Shown here piece by piece: positions 45,477-55,843 of a stretch of DNA of 64,000 bases. The translations under genes were made by a program, and so were the position numbers. Source of the DNA: Cubamyces lactineus (lineage: Eukaryota; Basidiomycota; Agaricomycetes; Polyporales; Polyporaceae); assembly GCA_022376465.1 (NCBI GenBank), contig JACDTU010000014.1, positions 434,001 through 498,000 on the forward strand, read 5' to 3'. Every line of letters starts with the position of its first letter. The first letter of the stretch is position 1. The notes under the pieces are model-generated. The model made no database searches, had not been told where the DNA came from, and saw only the letters and a program-made list of their open reading frames with translations.

Positions 45477-45597
45477 CATATATGCGCTTACCTGTTGTTG
45501 TACGCGTGCATATATGCGCTTACCTCGTTGTATACGCGCATATATGCGCTTACTTGTCGTTGTATGCGTGCATGCGTACACTCACCTCTTGTTATAT
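45477..45597. repeat. Minisatellite, about 30-bp unit, four copies
   Basis: Units begin GCATATATGCGCTTAC at 45477, 45508 and 45538, each followed by a diverged (T/C)TGTTGTA(T/C)GCG block. A fourth degenerate unit starts at about 45570 (GCATGCGTACACTCACCTCT). The first three share a perfect 16-bp head. There is no coding role. Confidence 0.85.
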
Positions 45598-47147
45598 GCA
45601 CGTACCTTCGACCTGGCTTGGTGCTGTAGAGGACACCATGGGTGGGCGCGCGGGGGATGGATGGCGAATGGCTAAGCCTGAGGTCAAGAGGAAAGAGGTG
45701 GATGTGGAGAGGGAAAGAGTTGCGAATGAGTTCACGAGTCACGACACGCCCGTTAAGTAGCGACGCGCAGATCGCGCGGTCGTGACACTCGCGATCGGGC
45801 TTGCCCCAAAGCCATGACGTCAAGGACCTGTACTAATTGATGACGTTCTGATATTTCAAGTCGTGATTATATTGCAGCGCGAAATCTAACTACTACATGA
45901 GAAGGGTTAATATGGCAGCACCTTCCCTGGCAATTGAATTCAATGTCAGACTACGCCCGGACCGGGCGAATCCTGGCAATGGATCGCCCAGTGTGGCGAA
46001 CGCGTAGCAAATGGTCGCCTGGCCAGGCGAATCGCGGTAGTTCAAGGCAAGGGAAGGCCAGCGCTTCCCCGGCCTGTCCGGGAATGCCATCCTTGCCGGG
46101 CGCTACCTTGCGAGGTAGAACTTTATACGATTTGCTGATGAGAGGGTTTGGGAGCATGACGAAAACACAGTACGGCAAAGCGTCTGGCCTCTACGCCTCT
46201 GGCTTGCTCAGGCTAACGCAGACGGACTTGAGGCTCACGACGGCGTCTTCAAGGTGCTCGCCCTCCGCGCGTTCCGTTAATTAAAGTCCACGAAATGGCG
46301 TCACCGGGCTTGTCATCGACTATTATAATACCTCGCGACTGTCATACTGTATGCGGAGCCCCCACGTTCAACCCCGATCCTTGAATTCCGCAAAGAAGAG
46401 AAGCCTGGGAGCATGGCAGTGGTATATTAGTAGAATTGTAGGACCTCTCGTTTGGGCGCGGATTGCGGTATGCCTCGGGATGTATGGACATGGTTATGGT
46501 ACTAATCGGTGTGGGGTGTGGTCCTTGGGCGGCTTGAGGTCATCTTACCGCCGTCGCCGCTCACCGTATTTGCGGAGTTGGGCAACATTGTGCTTCTAGC
46601 GTCCACGTGTGGAGAGCGGGACCATCCTCGTGTGTTTATTCATCAGCTTTTCGTGTAGAGAGTTGAGGAGAGTGGTGCAAGTTGGGCGGTACTCCCTCGG
46701 CGGTTATGACGAGTATCGCCTGGTGTCAAATGCTCAGCAGAGTGGTAGGAGTCAACAGATTCGAGGCTTCAAGTTCGGGGGCGGCGTATACCAAGATCCT
46801 AGCCGTCAAATATATGACGGTCGATCTTTGCACTGGCAGGGGAAATTGGCGTATTCCAATGGCAGGCATTTAGCGGCGTACATTTCCGCCGAATGAACTT
46901 GTGTTTCACCCCGATGGCAGTGGAGACGGTCGCACTGCCACTGTGCCACAAACTTGACGGTACACAGTGCACATTGGGCAACAGCATCTACTCAGCACCG
47001 GTAGCAAACACAGAGATTGATACTATATGCTTGAGACGACAGTAATCACTTGTTCCATGAATGCGACATTCTCAGCATCGAGCCGAAATACACGAGTCAG
47101 ACGTCACCTATCCTACACACCAAGAATTTGTCCTGTCATGCCCGCTC
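45598..47147. other. Intergenic with GC-rich palindromic segment
   Basis: Between about 45915 and 46120 the sequence is rich in CCTGGC/GCCAGG motifs, including the perfect 16-bp palindrome TCGCCTGGCCAGGCGA at 46015-46030. It could be a degenerate inverted-repeat element. No reading frame here has a recognisable product. Confidence 0.45.
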
Positions 47148-48667
47148 CTACTGAGTCTTCTGCGGGCGGATCGCCTGAACGGTAGGCCACTTGTCGTAGT
47201 AACCGGCCATCTTGTAGCCAATGTTGTATTCGGTGCCGTTGCCCTGAAGGTGCGGCTGTTAGCAGCGTGATGGTGAAGAAAGTCTCTAGAATGGCTTACA
47301 ATGAACGTGCTCGGGAAGCCGACGTCGAAAGGCACGGCGCCCTCGATTTTCTTCATGTGCTCGTCGGTGAGTGCAATGTCGAGGGCTTCGAGGTTTGCGC
47401 GCAGTTGCTCGACTTTGCGTCCGCCGATGATGGGGAAGACGTAGGGAACTTTTTGCATGACGTATGCGATCGCAACTACAGAGAGCAGTGAGTACCGCGG
47501 AGCACGCACTGCGATGGAGGAGGGTATGATCGTACCTGCTTGGATATTGGACGCTCCAACCTGGGAAGCGACTTCCTCGAGGACCTTTGCTACCGCCTTC
47601 TCCCTGTCGTTGCGCTCCCAGTTCGGGTCCATTATCGTACGACCTGAAAGGAAATTCAGAATCCTCCTGCGCAAGAACGGCAGCAATACGCTGTCAGCAT
47701 GGCTTGTGTGACAATACGTACCCTTCTCTCCGGTCTTGCGGCGCTCCTCCTCCTCTGCGTCTGTGCGGATCTTACCCGCAGCGAGGACGTTCCAGGGAGC
47801 TATGGCCATCCCCTCGGCCCTGGCCATCGGGATAATCTCGCGCTCGAGGTCGCGTTGCAACACGCTCCATGCACCCTGGTAGATGACAAAAGGCGTCTTG
47901 CCGGTCAGACGCGCGTATGTGTTGGCACGGGAGACTACCCAAGCAGGGGTATCCGAAACGCCCTGCAGACGAAGACCCGTTAGCACACTGCACCAGGAGG
48001 GGTCAACTGACTGAGTGATGGCTTACCAGGTACAGGACCTTTCCGGCGGCGACAAGGTGATGGAGGCCGTTCATGACTTCTTCGATGCTGCTCGTCCAGT
48101 CCCACTGTTGACAACGTTAGCTATGTCCGGTCTCATGCGACCGCGGAGGCTTACCCAGTGAACGTACAGGATGTCGATGTACGTAGTGCGCAGCTTCTTC
48201 AGCGATTCTTCCACGGAAACGTGGAGCGACTTCATGTTGTTGCCGAGGTACGCCGACTTCTGCTTGATGTCGTCCCTGCCCATCTTGAACATGGTGGTAT
48301 ACTGCGCATCTCATAGATGTCAGCCGACTCCCCTTGTGCTTCGAACTGATGATTGCACCTTGGTCGCAATGACCATCTGGTCACGGACGCCACGCTGCTC
48401 CATCCATTCGCCAATGAACTTTTCCGAAGACTCGTTCTGGTAGTTGTTGGCGGTGTCGATGAAGTTACCACCCGCTTCGTAAAACGCGTCTAGTAGCTTG
48501 AAACTGGTCTCCTTGTTCATCGCACCCATGCCAATCTTCTCCCATTGGTCGCCGATGCTCATCCCGCCGAGGCATAGCGGGGAGACATGGACGCCAGCGA
48601 GCGAAGAGAGCTGCCGATGGCGGCCTAGCTTGGTCGAGGGAAGGGGAGGGGGCTGGAGGAAAGACAT
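47148..48667 (-). CDS. Aldo-keto reductase, aryl-alcohol dehydrogenase type
   Basis: NADPH-dependent aldo-keto reductase of 384 residues, of the type that interconverts aryl aldehydes and alcohols in wood-decay and other basidiomycetes. Seven exons join in frame: 48359-48667, 48155-48301, 48027-48104, 47722-47962, 47536-47643, 47300-47475 and 47148-47243. The catalytic tetrad is visible: Asp and Tyr in GNFIDTANNYQNESSEKFIG, Lys in QMVIATK, His in YVHWWDW. Cofactor-binding features are AIAPWNVLAAGKI, then VPYVFPIIGGRKVEQL with the GGRK phosphate site. It ends KWPTVQAIRPQKTQ. It is isolated, with no neighbouring ligninolysis gene in the window, so the substrate is open. Confidence 0.93.
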
Positions 48668-49520
48668 AGCAGAGGGTGAGATTCAAGTTGAAATGGGGAA
48701 AAGGCGAGGAGATGAGGATGACTTGAGCTCGTCGGTATTCATTGTATATATACCTTCTACATGCCGCATGCATTGCGTGCATTCGTATGCTCTCGCCATG
48801 CTGCCTGCAGCTGTCGTCGGCCAGAGGGAGCTCAGACCCGTGAGTGTACGCCGATCGGGCTTTGCAAGTTCTTGTTCCCAGGCTCCCAGCGAAGGGGCGG
48901 CCGACCATTCCGAGTGCTGTCGTGGATGTCCGGCCAGCAACATATCAAACTCTGTCTGTGATTGACGACGTGCGTATGCATTCAGCCAGTGAGCCCGTGT
49001 TTGTGCGCCTGTCAGTCGAAAAAACAAATTCGTGAGTAGGGGTCCTAATACTACTTCAAGCACTGTGAGGCCGCACGCCGCCGAATGGATACGTACTGTA
49101 TAATATCCCGACGCGAAATCAGCCTCCGAGACTGAGTCCGATCGGGCTACCCATTCCTGACTATACAGTAGATAGAGCGTAGAAAAGAAAGCACGGCACC
49201 CAAGCAGTGATTCTAGCCAGGAGATGGCTGCCAGTGCACACTGCAGAGAGACAACTTTGGCTCGCCCCCACTCAAGGCTGCGGCGCTTGCAGGGATACAC
49301 AGCCACCCTCTCATGTCAAGTTTGACGACCAGCTGCGGCAGCGAAAGTCGCTCAGAGTCCCCCGCAGGCTGCGCGCCGAGTGGCCCCCTAGGGAGATGTA
49401 CCACCGCCTTAGAGGGAGCATACTGGGGCCGCTGAGCGCCGGTTACACTGGCATCCGTTTGCCACGACCATCGCTGCGCAGTGGGCGCAATCATACCTTG
49501 TGACTCTTTCAAACGAGACC
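48668..49520. other. Intergenic, no gene seen
   Basis: Upstream region of the aldo-keto reductase. A 207-codon open minus-strand frame exists (48683-49306) but has no recognisable domain and no spliceable partners, and it is considered chance. Confidence 0.45.
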
Positions 49521-49781
49521 TTGGGAATCAGAAGGCCATTCGATCCTGCCGGCGCAGGGAATGTCCACGACTCTGGTCCTGCCAAGGCGAAGGCGGAGGG
49601 TATTCTGAATGTGTGTTTGGAGAATAGAGGCTTACGCGAGGTAGAAGTGACAGTGTGTTATGGAGGCGCGAAGCATGGCTGGACGACGAGACCCAATTTG
49701 GACGCTCTGCGCAGGAGGGCTCGGGACGAGGAAATGAACCAAGTCAATCATGGGTTCGAGAAATACATGTCGTACGTTTGA
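49521..49781 (+). pseudogene. Dienelactone hydrolase fragment (C-terminal third)
   Basis: The frame from LGIRRPFDPAG matches GIKKPFSLAVA of the intact copy at 24832-25709. It continues SGPAKAKAEGILN, ENRGLREVEVTVCYGGAKHG and WTTRPNLDALRRRARDE, and ends EKYMSYV. The catalytic His (KHGW) is kept, but the N-terminal two thirds with the nucleophile Cys and the first exon are absent. No start codon context is present. It is a relic of a third copy in the window and lies about 5 kb from the intact copy 2. Confidence 0.85.
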
Positions 49782-50376
49782 GGTCCCGCGGTATCCAGAT
49801 TCCATACGGACGTTGTTACGCTGAGCAAGTGCACTGCCGCCGTTTCTTATACTCACAGCTACTTTGGTTACGTGTGACTCATAGCCTCATCCGCTGAGGT
49901 CTTCACCTTCGGGGACTTGAACATAGAGGAGAGCGCATGGATGATGATTGACTTCGGATTCAGACGTGAGTACGGGCGTGAAGCGCGACCGTCGCGTTTC
50001 GGCAAACAGGTAGCCACCACACAGAGATTCGCGCACGGCGAATCTTTGTAGATTACAGTTCAGATTACTCAGACCTCGGAGGCCTGGGCATCATCAAATC
50101 ACACTCTCACCGTCTGAAGGCCACATAGAATGCTCGCCTAATTCACAGGTACGTACAAGGTAGAGGCTTGCAGGCCAAACAGCCTGCCAAGAATTGGTAT
50201 GAGAGAAGTCTGTAGATTGACTTGAGATTTCCGAGGGCAGTATGCAGAGATATTAACGGTTGCGGTGTAGTTAGTGGTTGAACCGTGAGTGCTACGTCGA
50301 GCTTGAATGAGAAGTTGAGTTATAGCTAGTAGGCAGTGGATGAGTGGCTCAGGCTAAGCTGACTGGGAAGCGCTGA
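49782..50376. other. Intergenic, no gene seen
   Basis: Lies between the hydrolase fragment and the foldback element. No supported feature. Confidence 0.45.
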
Positions 50377-50558
50377 TGTCGGAAATTTCCTACGGTCTCG
50401 GGAGGCCAGCACCCGAGGATTTACTATTTCTCGGCCCTATCGGGTACCTGCAGAGCTCATCAGGAATGCACCGGAGGCTAGTCGAGGCGGCTGAGAGGGC
50501 CGAGAAATAGTAAGCCCTCGGGCGCGTACCTCCCGAGTACAGAAATAAATTTCCGACA
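50377..50558. mobile_element. Foldback/MITE-like element with about 60-bp inverted arms
   Basis: The left arm starts TGTCGGAAATTT at 50377 and contains CTCGGGAGG, CCCGAGG and TTACTATTTCTCGGCCC. The same blocks in the same order, inverted, form the right arm ending AAATTTCCGACA at 50558. Arms of about 60 bp with small indels surround a spacer of about 58 bp. The whole is 182 bp and could fold into a long hairpin. No coding capacity. A target-site duplication is not clear (at most GA on both sides). Confidence 0.8.
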
Positions 50559-50942
50559 GAAGGACACTTGCAGGGAGGGTTAGGGTTCATCACTTAGCGC
50601 ACGTCTCCGGCAAATCCCGTGGTTCATTCGTCCCGGAAAGGCAGTCAGTCCAAGCTCTCCTTAGAACCACCATCAGCCCGTCCGAGCCCTGCCCATTGTG
50701 CACTGCGGATTGAGCGTATCCTCACATTGTAGCACAATTCTGTGCTTCCGCATATTGTTTCTCTGATCCACCTTGCCCGATCCATTGTCCCCACCATCGG
50801 GCTTGATTGGCATAGTGGGTTTTAGCCACTTCAACTTCAGCCACTCGCTTCAACCCAGCCAGCCATAACGCTTAGACCCACCCACACTACCCCGCTATAA
50901 TAGCATCTCAACCTAGTATGTTCCTCCTCCTCTTTTACCACC
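50559..50942. promoter_or_regulatory. Upstream region of the FunK1 kinase gene
   Basis: Contains TATAATAG at about 50896-50903, some 40 bp before the ATG, and GGGTTAGGG (about 50577-50585), a telomere-like dimer. No gene seen. Confidence 0.45.
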
Positions 50943-53835
50943 ATGGCTGACGTGGCTAACCAGGACACTCCGCATAAAGACAGGACCGTCACTAGTACTG
51001 GACCCTATATTGCCCGTAGCGTGCGCAAGCCTACCCTCCAGGAATTCCGACAGAGACTCGTCTCAGAGATGACAAATCGATCCGTACCTCTGTCTCTTGA
51101 AGACTTCCTCAACAGCTTCTTGCCTGTGCCTCGCAACCAGAAACCCAAGCGTGCTTTGGCTACCCTTTTCAATAAATTCTCTACACTCGAGAGCGTCAAA
51201 ACAGACAAATGGAATGAAGATGCCATCGCGAATACGTTCGTGAGTGGGGACATGGCACCGATATGCTGTAGCGTGACGACTGACCACGTTACAGGTTGAG
51301 ATTGTGAATAGTGCAAAGCTCGCACCGGGGCTCAAGCTCGCCCTTTCCCAGCACAACTACGACGCGAATGATCCAAGTAAACAAAAGGTCGATGGCGCAT
51401 TCTTTCCACAATTCGTTGCGCCGACAGACGGTAGACCACACTGGGCAGAACAGCTCGTGTCCGTCGAGTTCAAGAGGGGCGAAACGAAGTATGACCCATT
51501 TGAAGACAACGCGAAGAAGGCGATGGATCCGGACGCTGATTCGAGGAAGGACGTCCGAAGCCAGATCATTGGCTATGCGGAGAAGGTCTTCGAACGACGG
51601 CCGCGTACGCACCTCTTTATGCTCTTTGTGTTAGGACGGCAATTCCGCGTCTTGCGCTGGGATCGCTCTGGGGTCGTCGTCACGCCACTCATCGACTATG
51701 TCCTTCACCCCGACCTTCTGTATGATTTCCTGTGGCGGATCGGACGAGCGTCGATGGTGCAGCTCGGTCTCGATCCCACGGCGAAGCTCATCAAGCCGGG
51801 CACCGATGAATACAAGCTCATGGACAAGCTGGCGGCAGAGGGAGCCACCGACCTCATTGCCAAGCGCCGGGAAGTCGTCGCCAGTGGCGACGAGAACAAT
51901 GTGTTCGCGTATGTTCGGGAGAAGTTTCGCCAGAGTTTGGCAGAAGATTGGCCTCGCTGGAAGCTCTCTGTGCCACAGAGCGGTGGTTCGATGCGTTACT
52001 TCCTTGTCGGGAAGCCTACTTTCAGCGCGCCAGGCCTTGTGGGCCGGGCGACGCAGGGATACGTTGCGGTGGACCCGCTTGCTAAGGAACCGAAGAGACA
52101 GCTGGTGTGGCTGAAGGACGCTTGGCGCACGTTCTACGACCTCGTCGAGCCCGAAGGTGTTGTACTGCAGCAGCTGGAAGCTGCGTCTGTCCCTTTTGTT
52201 CCGACCCTTGTATGTCATGGCGATCTACCCGGTCAAGCCACTGTGACACCCGACATCTGGGAGAAGAATCGCAAGGCTATCGAAGAGGAACAGAAGCGTG
52301 CAGCTGGAAAGAAGCAGAAGAGGGCTACTCGCAAGAAGCAGAAGCGCGCGGCTCGCACTCCGCATGCCATCCATTCCGTTCCAGCAGCAGGACCCTCCGC
52401 TATCTCCGCCGACGCGGTTGTTCCTGCTGTGCCAGCCAGCGGTACAAAGCGGCGTCGAGACGAAGAGGACAACCAGCAGGAGTTGCCGCCCCCACCTCAT
52501 GGCGTAGAAGGCAGCAAAGCGGATGATACCGAGGAGAAGTGCCCTCTTCGCCGTCATATCCACTACCGAATAGTGGTGGAGGAGGTTGGGCTGCCGCTGG
52601 AGACGTTTGAGGACGGACACCACCTAGTATTTGTGATCTACGACTGTATTGGGGGTAAGATTTCATTCAATGACACCCCATACGAGCGACTGACGGCCCA
52701 GTGTTTGCAGCGCATAAAATGGCGGCACAGGCGGGCATCCTACACAGGGATATCAGCGGCGGCAACATCTTGATCTATCCAAGAGTAGTCAAGGATTCCA
52801 AATCTCCCAATCGTAACATTGTGACGATGCGCGGCCTCCTCACGGACTGGGAGCTATCGAAGGATATCAAGGTGAAAGGCCGTCCTCGGCGTGCCCGTCA
52901 GCCCGAGCGCACAGTGAGTAATAGTGCCTTCAGTCATCGTAGAAGAGGGAGCTGACGCATTCTGTAAGGGAACATGGCAGTATATGTCCATTGCGCTCAT
53001 TAACGAGCCGACAAAGGCTGTCGAAATCAGTGATGAACTCGAGGCCTTCTTCCACGTGCTGCTCTACTACGCCGTGCGATACTTGGACTCGAACTGCAAG
53101 GACGTCCCGGCCTACATGGAGCTCTATTTCGAAGCGTATCGCATTTTAGACGGGCGCTATCGGTGCGGCAGCTTGAAGACATCAACGTTGAGGTCTGGTG
53201 AGCTGTACATCTCAGAGGCTACCCGCAGCGTTCTTCGATTCGGCTCCGCCCTCGACCATATCTTCCGGACGGTTCTGGGGTGGTTCCAGGCTTACTATGA
53301 TATCAACAAGGACAAATACATCTGGGAGGGAGATGCAGATTGTGCGCCGAGGAACACCACCACCGATGGGTCAGAAAGAGCAGAGGGTATCGATGCATAC
53401 TTTGACCTGTCCGTTGATGCAGACGACGTGGTTGATGCGCCTGCGCCGGAGGTGCAGACGGTCCATTCCGAACAAACGCTCAAGGAAGCGCAGAAGATTT
53501 GCCTACACGACAACATGCTCGCGTTGCTCTACTGGTGCCTCACCAACGACCCTCGGGCTAAACTGCCCCCCGACCTGAAGTGGCCAACAGCTGACAAGGT
53601 CAGGGATCGGTACCCCGACGACAGCCCGAGGCAGCTCAGGGTGGCTCCCTCTGGAGCCGTAGGCATACGCAACGACAACGACAGCAACAAGCGTCTCAAG
53701 TCGAACTCAGGCGCAGCCGTCCCGGTTCAATACCCACCACAGACTCCTCCTAAGAGCTTCCATTCATCAATAGGCACTTTCGACTCGGGGTTCGCGTCCG
53801 GATCTAGACCCATCGTCGGCTCGTGTCCACCGTGA
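50943..53835 (+). CDS. FunK1-type fungal protein kinase
   Basis: Kinase-like protein of 908 residues of the FunK1 family, expanded in multicellular basidiomycetes and linked to development (family knowledge). Exons are 50943-51239, 51295-52654, 52711-52913 and 52969-53835. The long N-terminal part has QLVSVEFKRGETKYDPFED and HLFMLFVLGRQFRVLRWDRS, typical of the region before the kinase lobe. A Lys/Arg-rich insert (KKQKRATRKKQKRAAR, about residue 436) resembles a nuclear localisation signal. The catalytic loop is GILHRDISGGNI (HRD with Asn) and the metal-binding motif is LTDWELS, so the usual DFG is DWE, normal for this family. GTWQYMSIALI replaces the activation-loop end. It ends RPIVGSCPP. 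Confidence 0.9.
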
Positions 53836-54690
53836 CACTTCAGTTGCGCGCCCTCGACTCAAGAGTGGAAGCGAAGCACCCCCAGTCGCAATATTCTTAC
53901 TATCCTCCCCAATCTCACGACGACCCATGCTTACACCGGCGACTTCACCATCATCTTCCGCACCCCCTACAACATCTATTCCATGTGCACTTGTATACCC
54001 CATCATCCCCTGCGATACCTCACCATGTACTTACTGTAGCATACACTCTGTACTCGCTCTCTCAATCACCATATCGTCGAGTTTCAGTACCTTTCGTGTG
54101 TACACTTCCGTCATGTCAGCTGTGACCAACGGTTTCCCAATACTCCTGTTGATACGGAGATTTCTGTGCATGAGTAAGCCTGAGCTTCAGCGGCATTCCT
54201 CCAAATATACTCGTCCAACGTATCTCAGAAGTTTACAACAGTGCTGCATCCATTGAACCCGCAGTACGCCACCATCCCGGGACCGGGCGCAATGACCTCT
54301 CGCCCTTCCGGGAGCTATTCGGGACGTGCGCATCGGCTTTTCGACTAAAAGGGATACACGATATGATATGGGGCAATATACAACCTTGAGCTTGGCGGCT
54401 CAGCTGTAAAGCTCTTACTTATTCCCGGGTGGTGCTTGCGGGAATGCACGTCGACCCCGGAGCCGGTGTGCGTACTCGAGTACGGATAAAGGCGCGCACG
54501 CAGCGACGGCGCAGGAGGTTTGGTGCCACTGAACCCTACCCCAAGTCAGTCAAGGACTCGCCAAGCTTGCGACCAGCGACTCCGGGCTATTGCTCACACC
54601 ACAAGCTCTGCTAACGTCGAAGATACAGCGCCTCCTCCCCCACACTTCATTGTAGATCAAGCAGCACTTCGAAGCCAACTCGGTATCAGA
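53836..54690. other. Intergenic, no gene seen
   Basis: The 3' flank of the FunK1 gene and the upstream region of dienelactone hydrolase copy 2. Pyrimidine-rich, with only chance frames. Confidence 0.45.
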
Positions 54691-55613
54691 ATGTCCTGCA
54701 CCGAGTGCGTCACCGGCGCGCTGCACAGCGGCACGCCCAAGGGCACCGAGACGAAGGTCGGCGGCGTGGATGCGTACGTCGTCGGCGACGAGCACTCGAC
54801 GCGCGTCATCGTCATCGGCTGCGACATCTTTGGCTGGCGGTTCGTGAACATGCGCCTCCTCGCGGACGAGTACGCCGCGCACGGGTTCCGCGTCGTCGTC
54901 CCCGACCTTTTCAGCGGTGCGTTTCTTACCCCCTTCCGGGTTTGAGTCCTGTGTGTGATGTCCTGGCGGCTGGCTGATCATACGCTTTCGAACGGACGCG
55001 CACAGACTGGGAGCTCCCGACGTGGACGCTGAACGCGCACGACCCGTCCAACTTCCGCAAGTCGCTCTTCCAGCGCTACGTCCTCGCGCCTGCCGCGCTC
55101 TTCGTCCTCGCCCCGTTCGTCCTGCGCAACCTCCCGCGCCAGGTCTCGCTCATCACCTCTGTCGCCGACGCACTCCGCTCCCCCGTCCCCGCCCCCGCCC
55201 ACGCTCCAGTCTCCGGCGCGCCGACCAAGGACACGGTCAAGGTCGGGTTCGTCGGGTTCTGCTGGGGCGGCCGCTTCGCGATCTCGCAGAACCACCTCTT
55301 CGACGCGAGCGTCGCCGCGCACCCCTCGCTCGTGCGCTTCCCGGACGAGCTCGCGGGGATCCGGAAGCCGTTCAGCCTCGCGGTCGCGCACGACGACCCG
55401 GACTTCGACCGCGCGCGGGCGGAGGAGACGGAGCGGATCCTGAGGGGCAGTTTGGGGGAGAGGGGGCTGCGGGAGGATCAGGTGGAGGTGAGGGTGTATG
55501 AGGGCGTGAAGCATGGGTGGACGACGAGGGCGAACTTGGCGGACCCGAAGCAGAGGGAGGCGAGGGACGAGGCGGTGAAGCAGGTCGTGGGCTGGTTCGA
55601 TAGGTTCCTGTAG
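54691..55613 (+). CDS. Dienelactone hydrolase family protein (copy 2)
   Basis: Paralogue of copy 1, 277 residues in two exons (54691-54916 and 55006-55613). Exon 1 is 226 nt, exactly the length of exon 1 in copy 1, and the intron sits at the same codon and phase. It starts MSCTECVTGALHSGTPKGTE, has GFRVVVPDLFSG, then WELPTWTLNAHD, the nucleophile elbow GFVGFCWGGR, Asp candidates in AHDDPDFDRA and the His in GVKHGWTTR, and ends WFDRFL. The gene is markedly GC-rich (many CGC/GCG codons) compared with copy 1. The substrate is unknown. Confidence 0.93.
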
Positions 55614-55843
55614 GAGGGGACTCGAAGCTGAGTGGTTTCGATGCATACGCAAAGGCGCATGCATACTAGTATACCCATTGCGCTAACCGCGTTAATAGTC
55701 TACGTTGCATGAGAGCTCATTCCCAACTACTGAGAGCGCTGAGAGAGTGGAAAGCAACCTCCATCGTCCATTTTGGAAAGACTGTGTGTAGGTAGGTACA
55801 TGCATGCATGCCACCAACGTCCGCCGCATGTCCGTACTCTAAC

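Noticed and set aside
48683..49306. 207-codon minus-strand frame upstream of the aldo-keto reductase
   Set aside because: No domain, no coherent hydrophobic pattern, overlaps the expected promoter and 5' UTR, and there are no partner exons.
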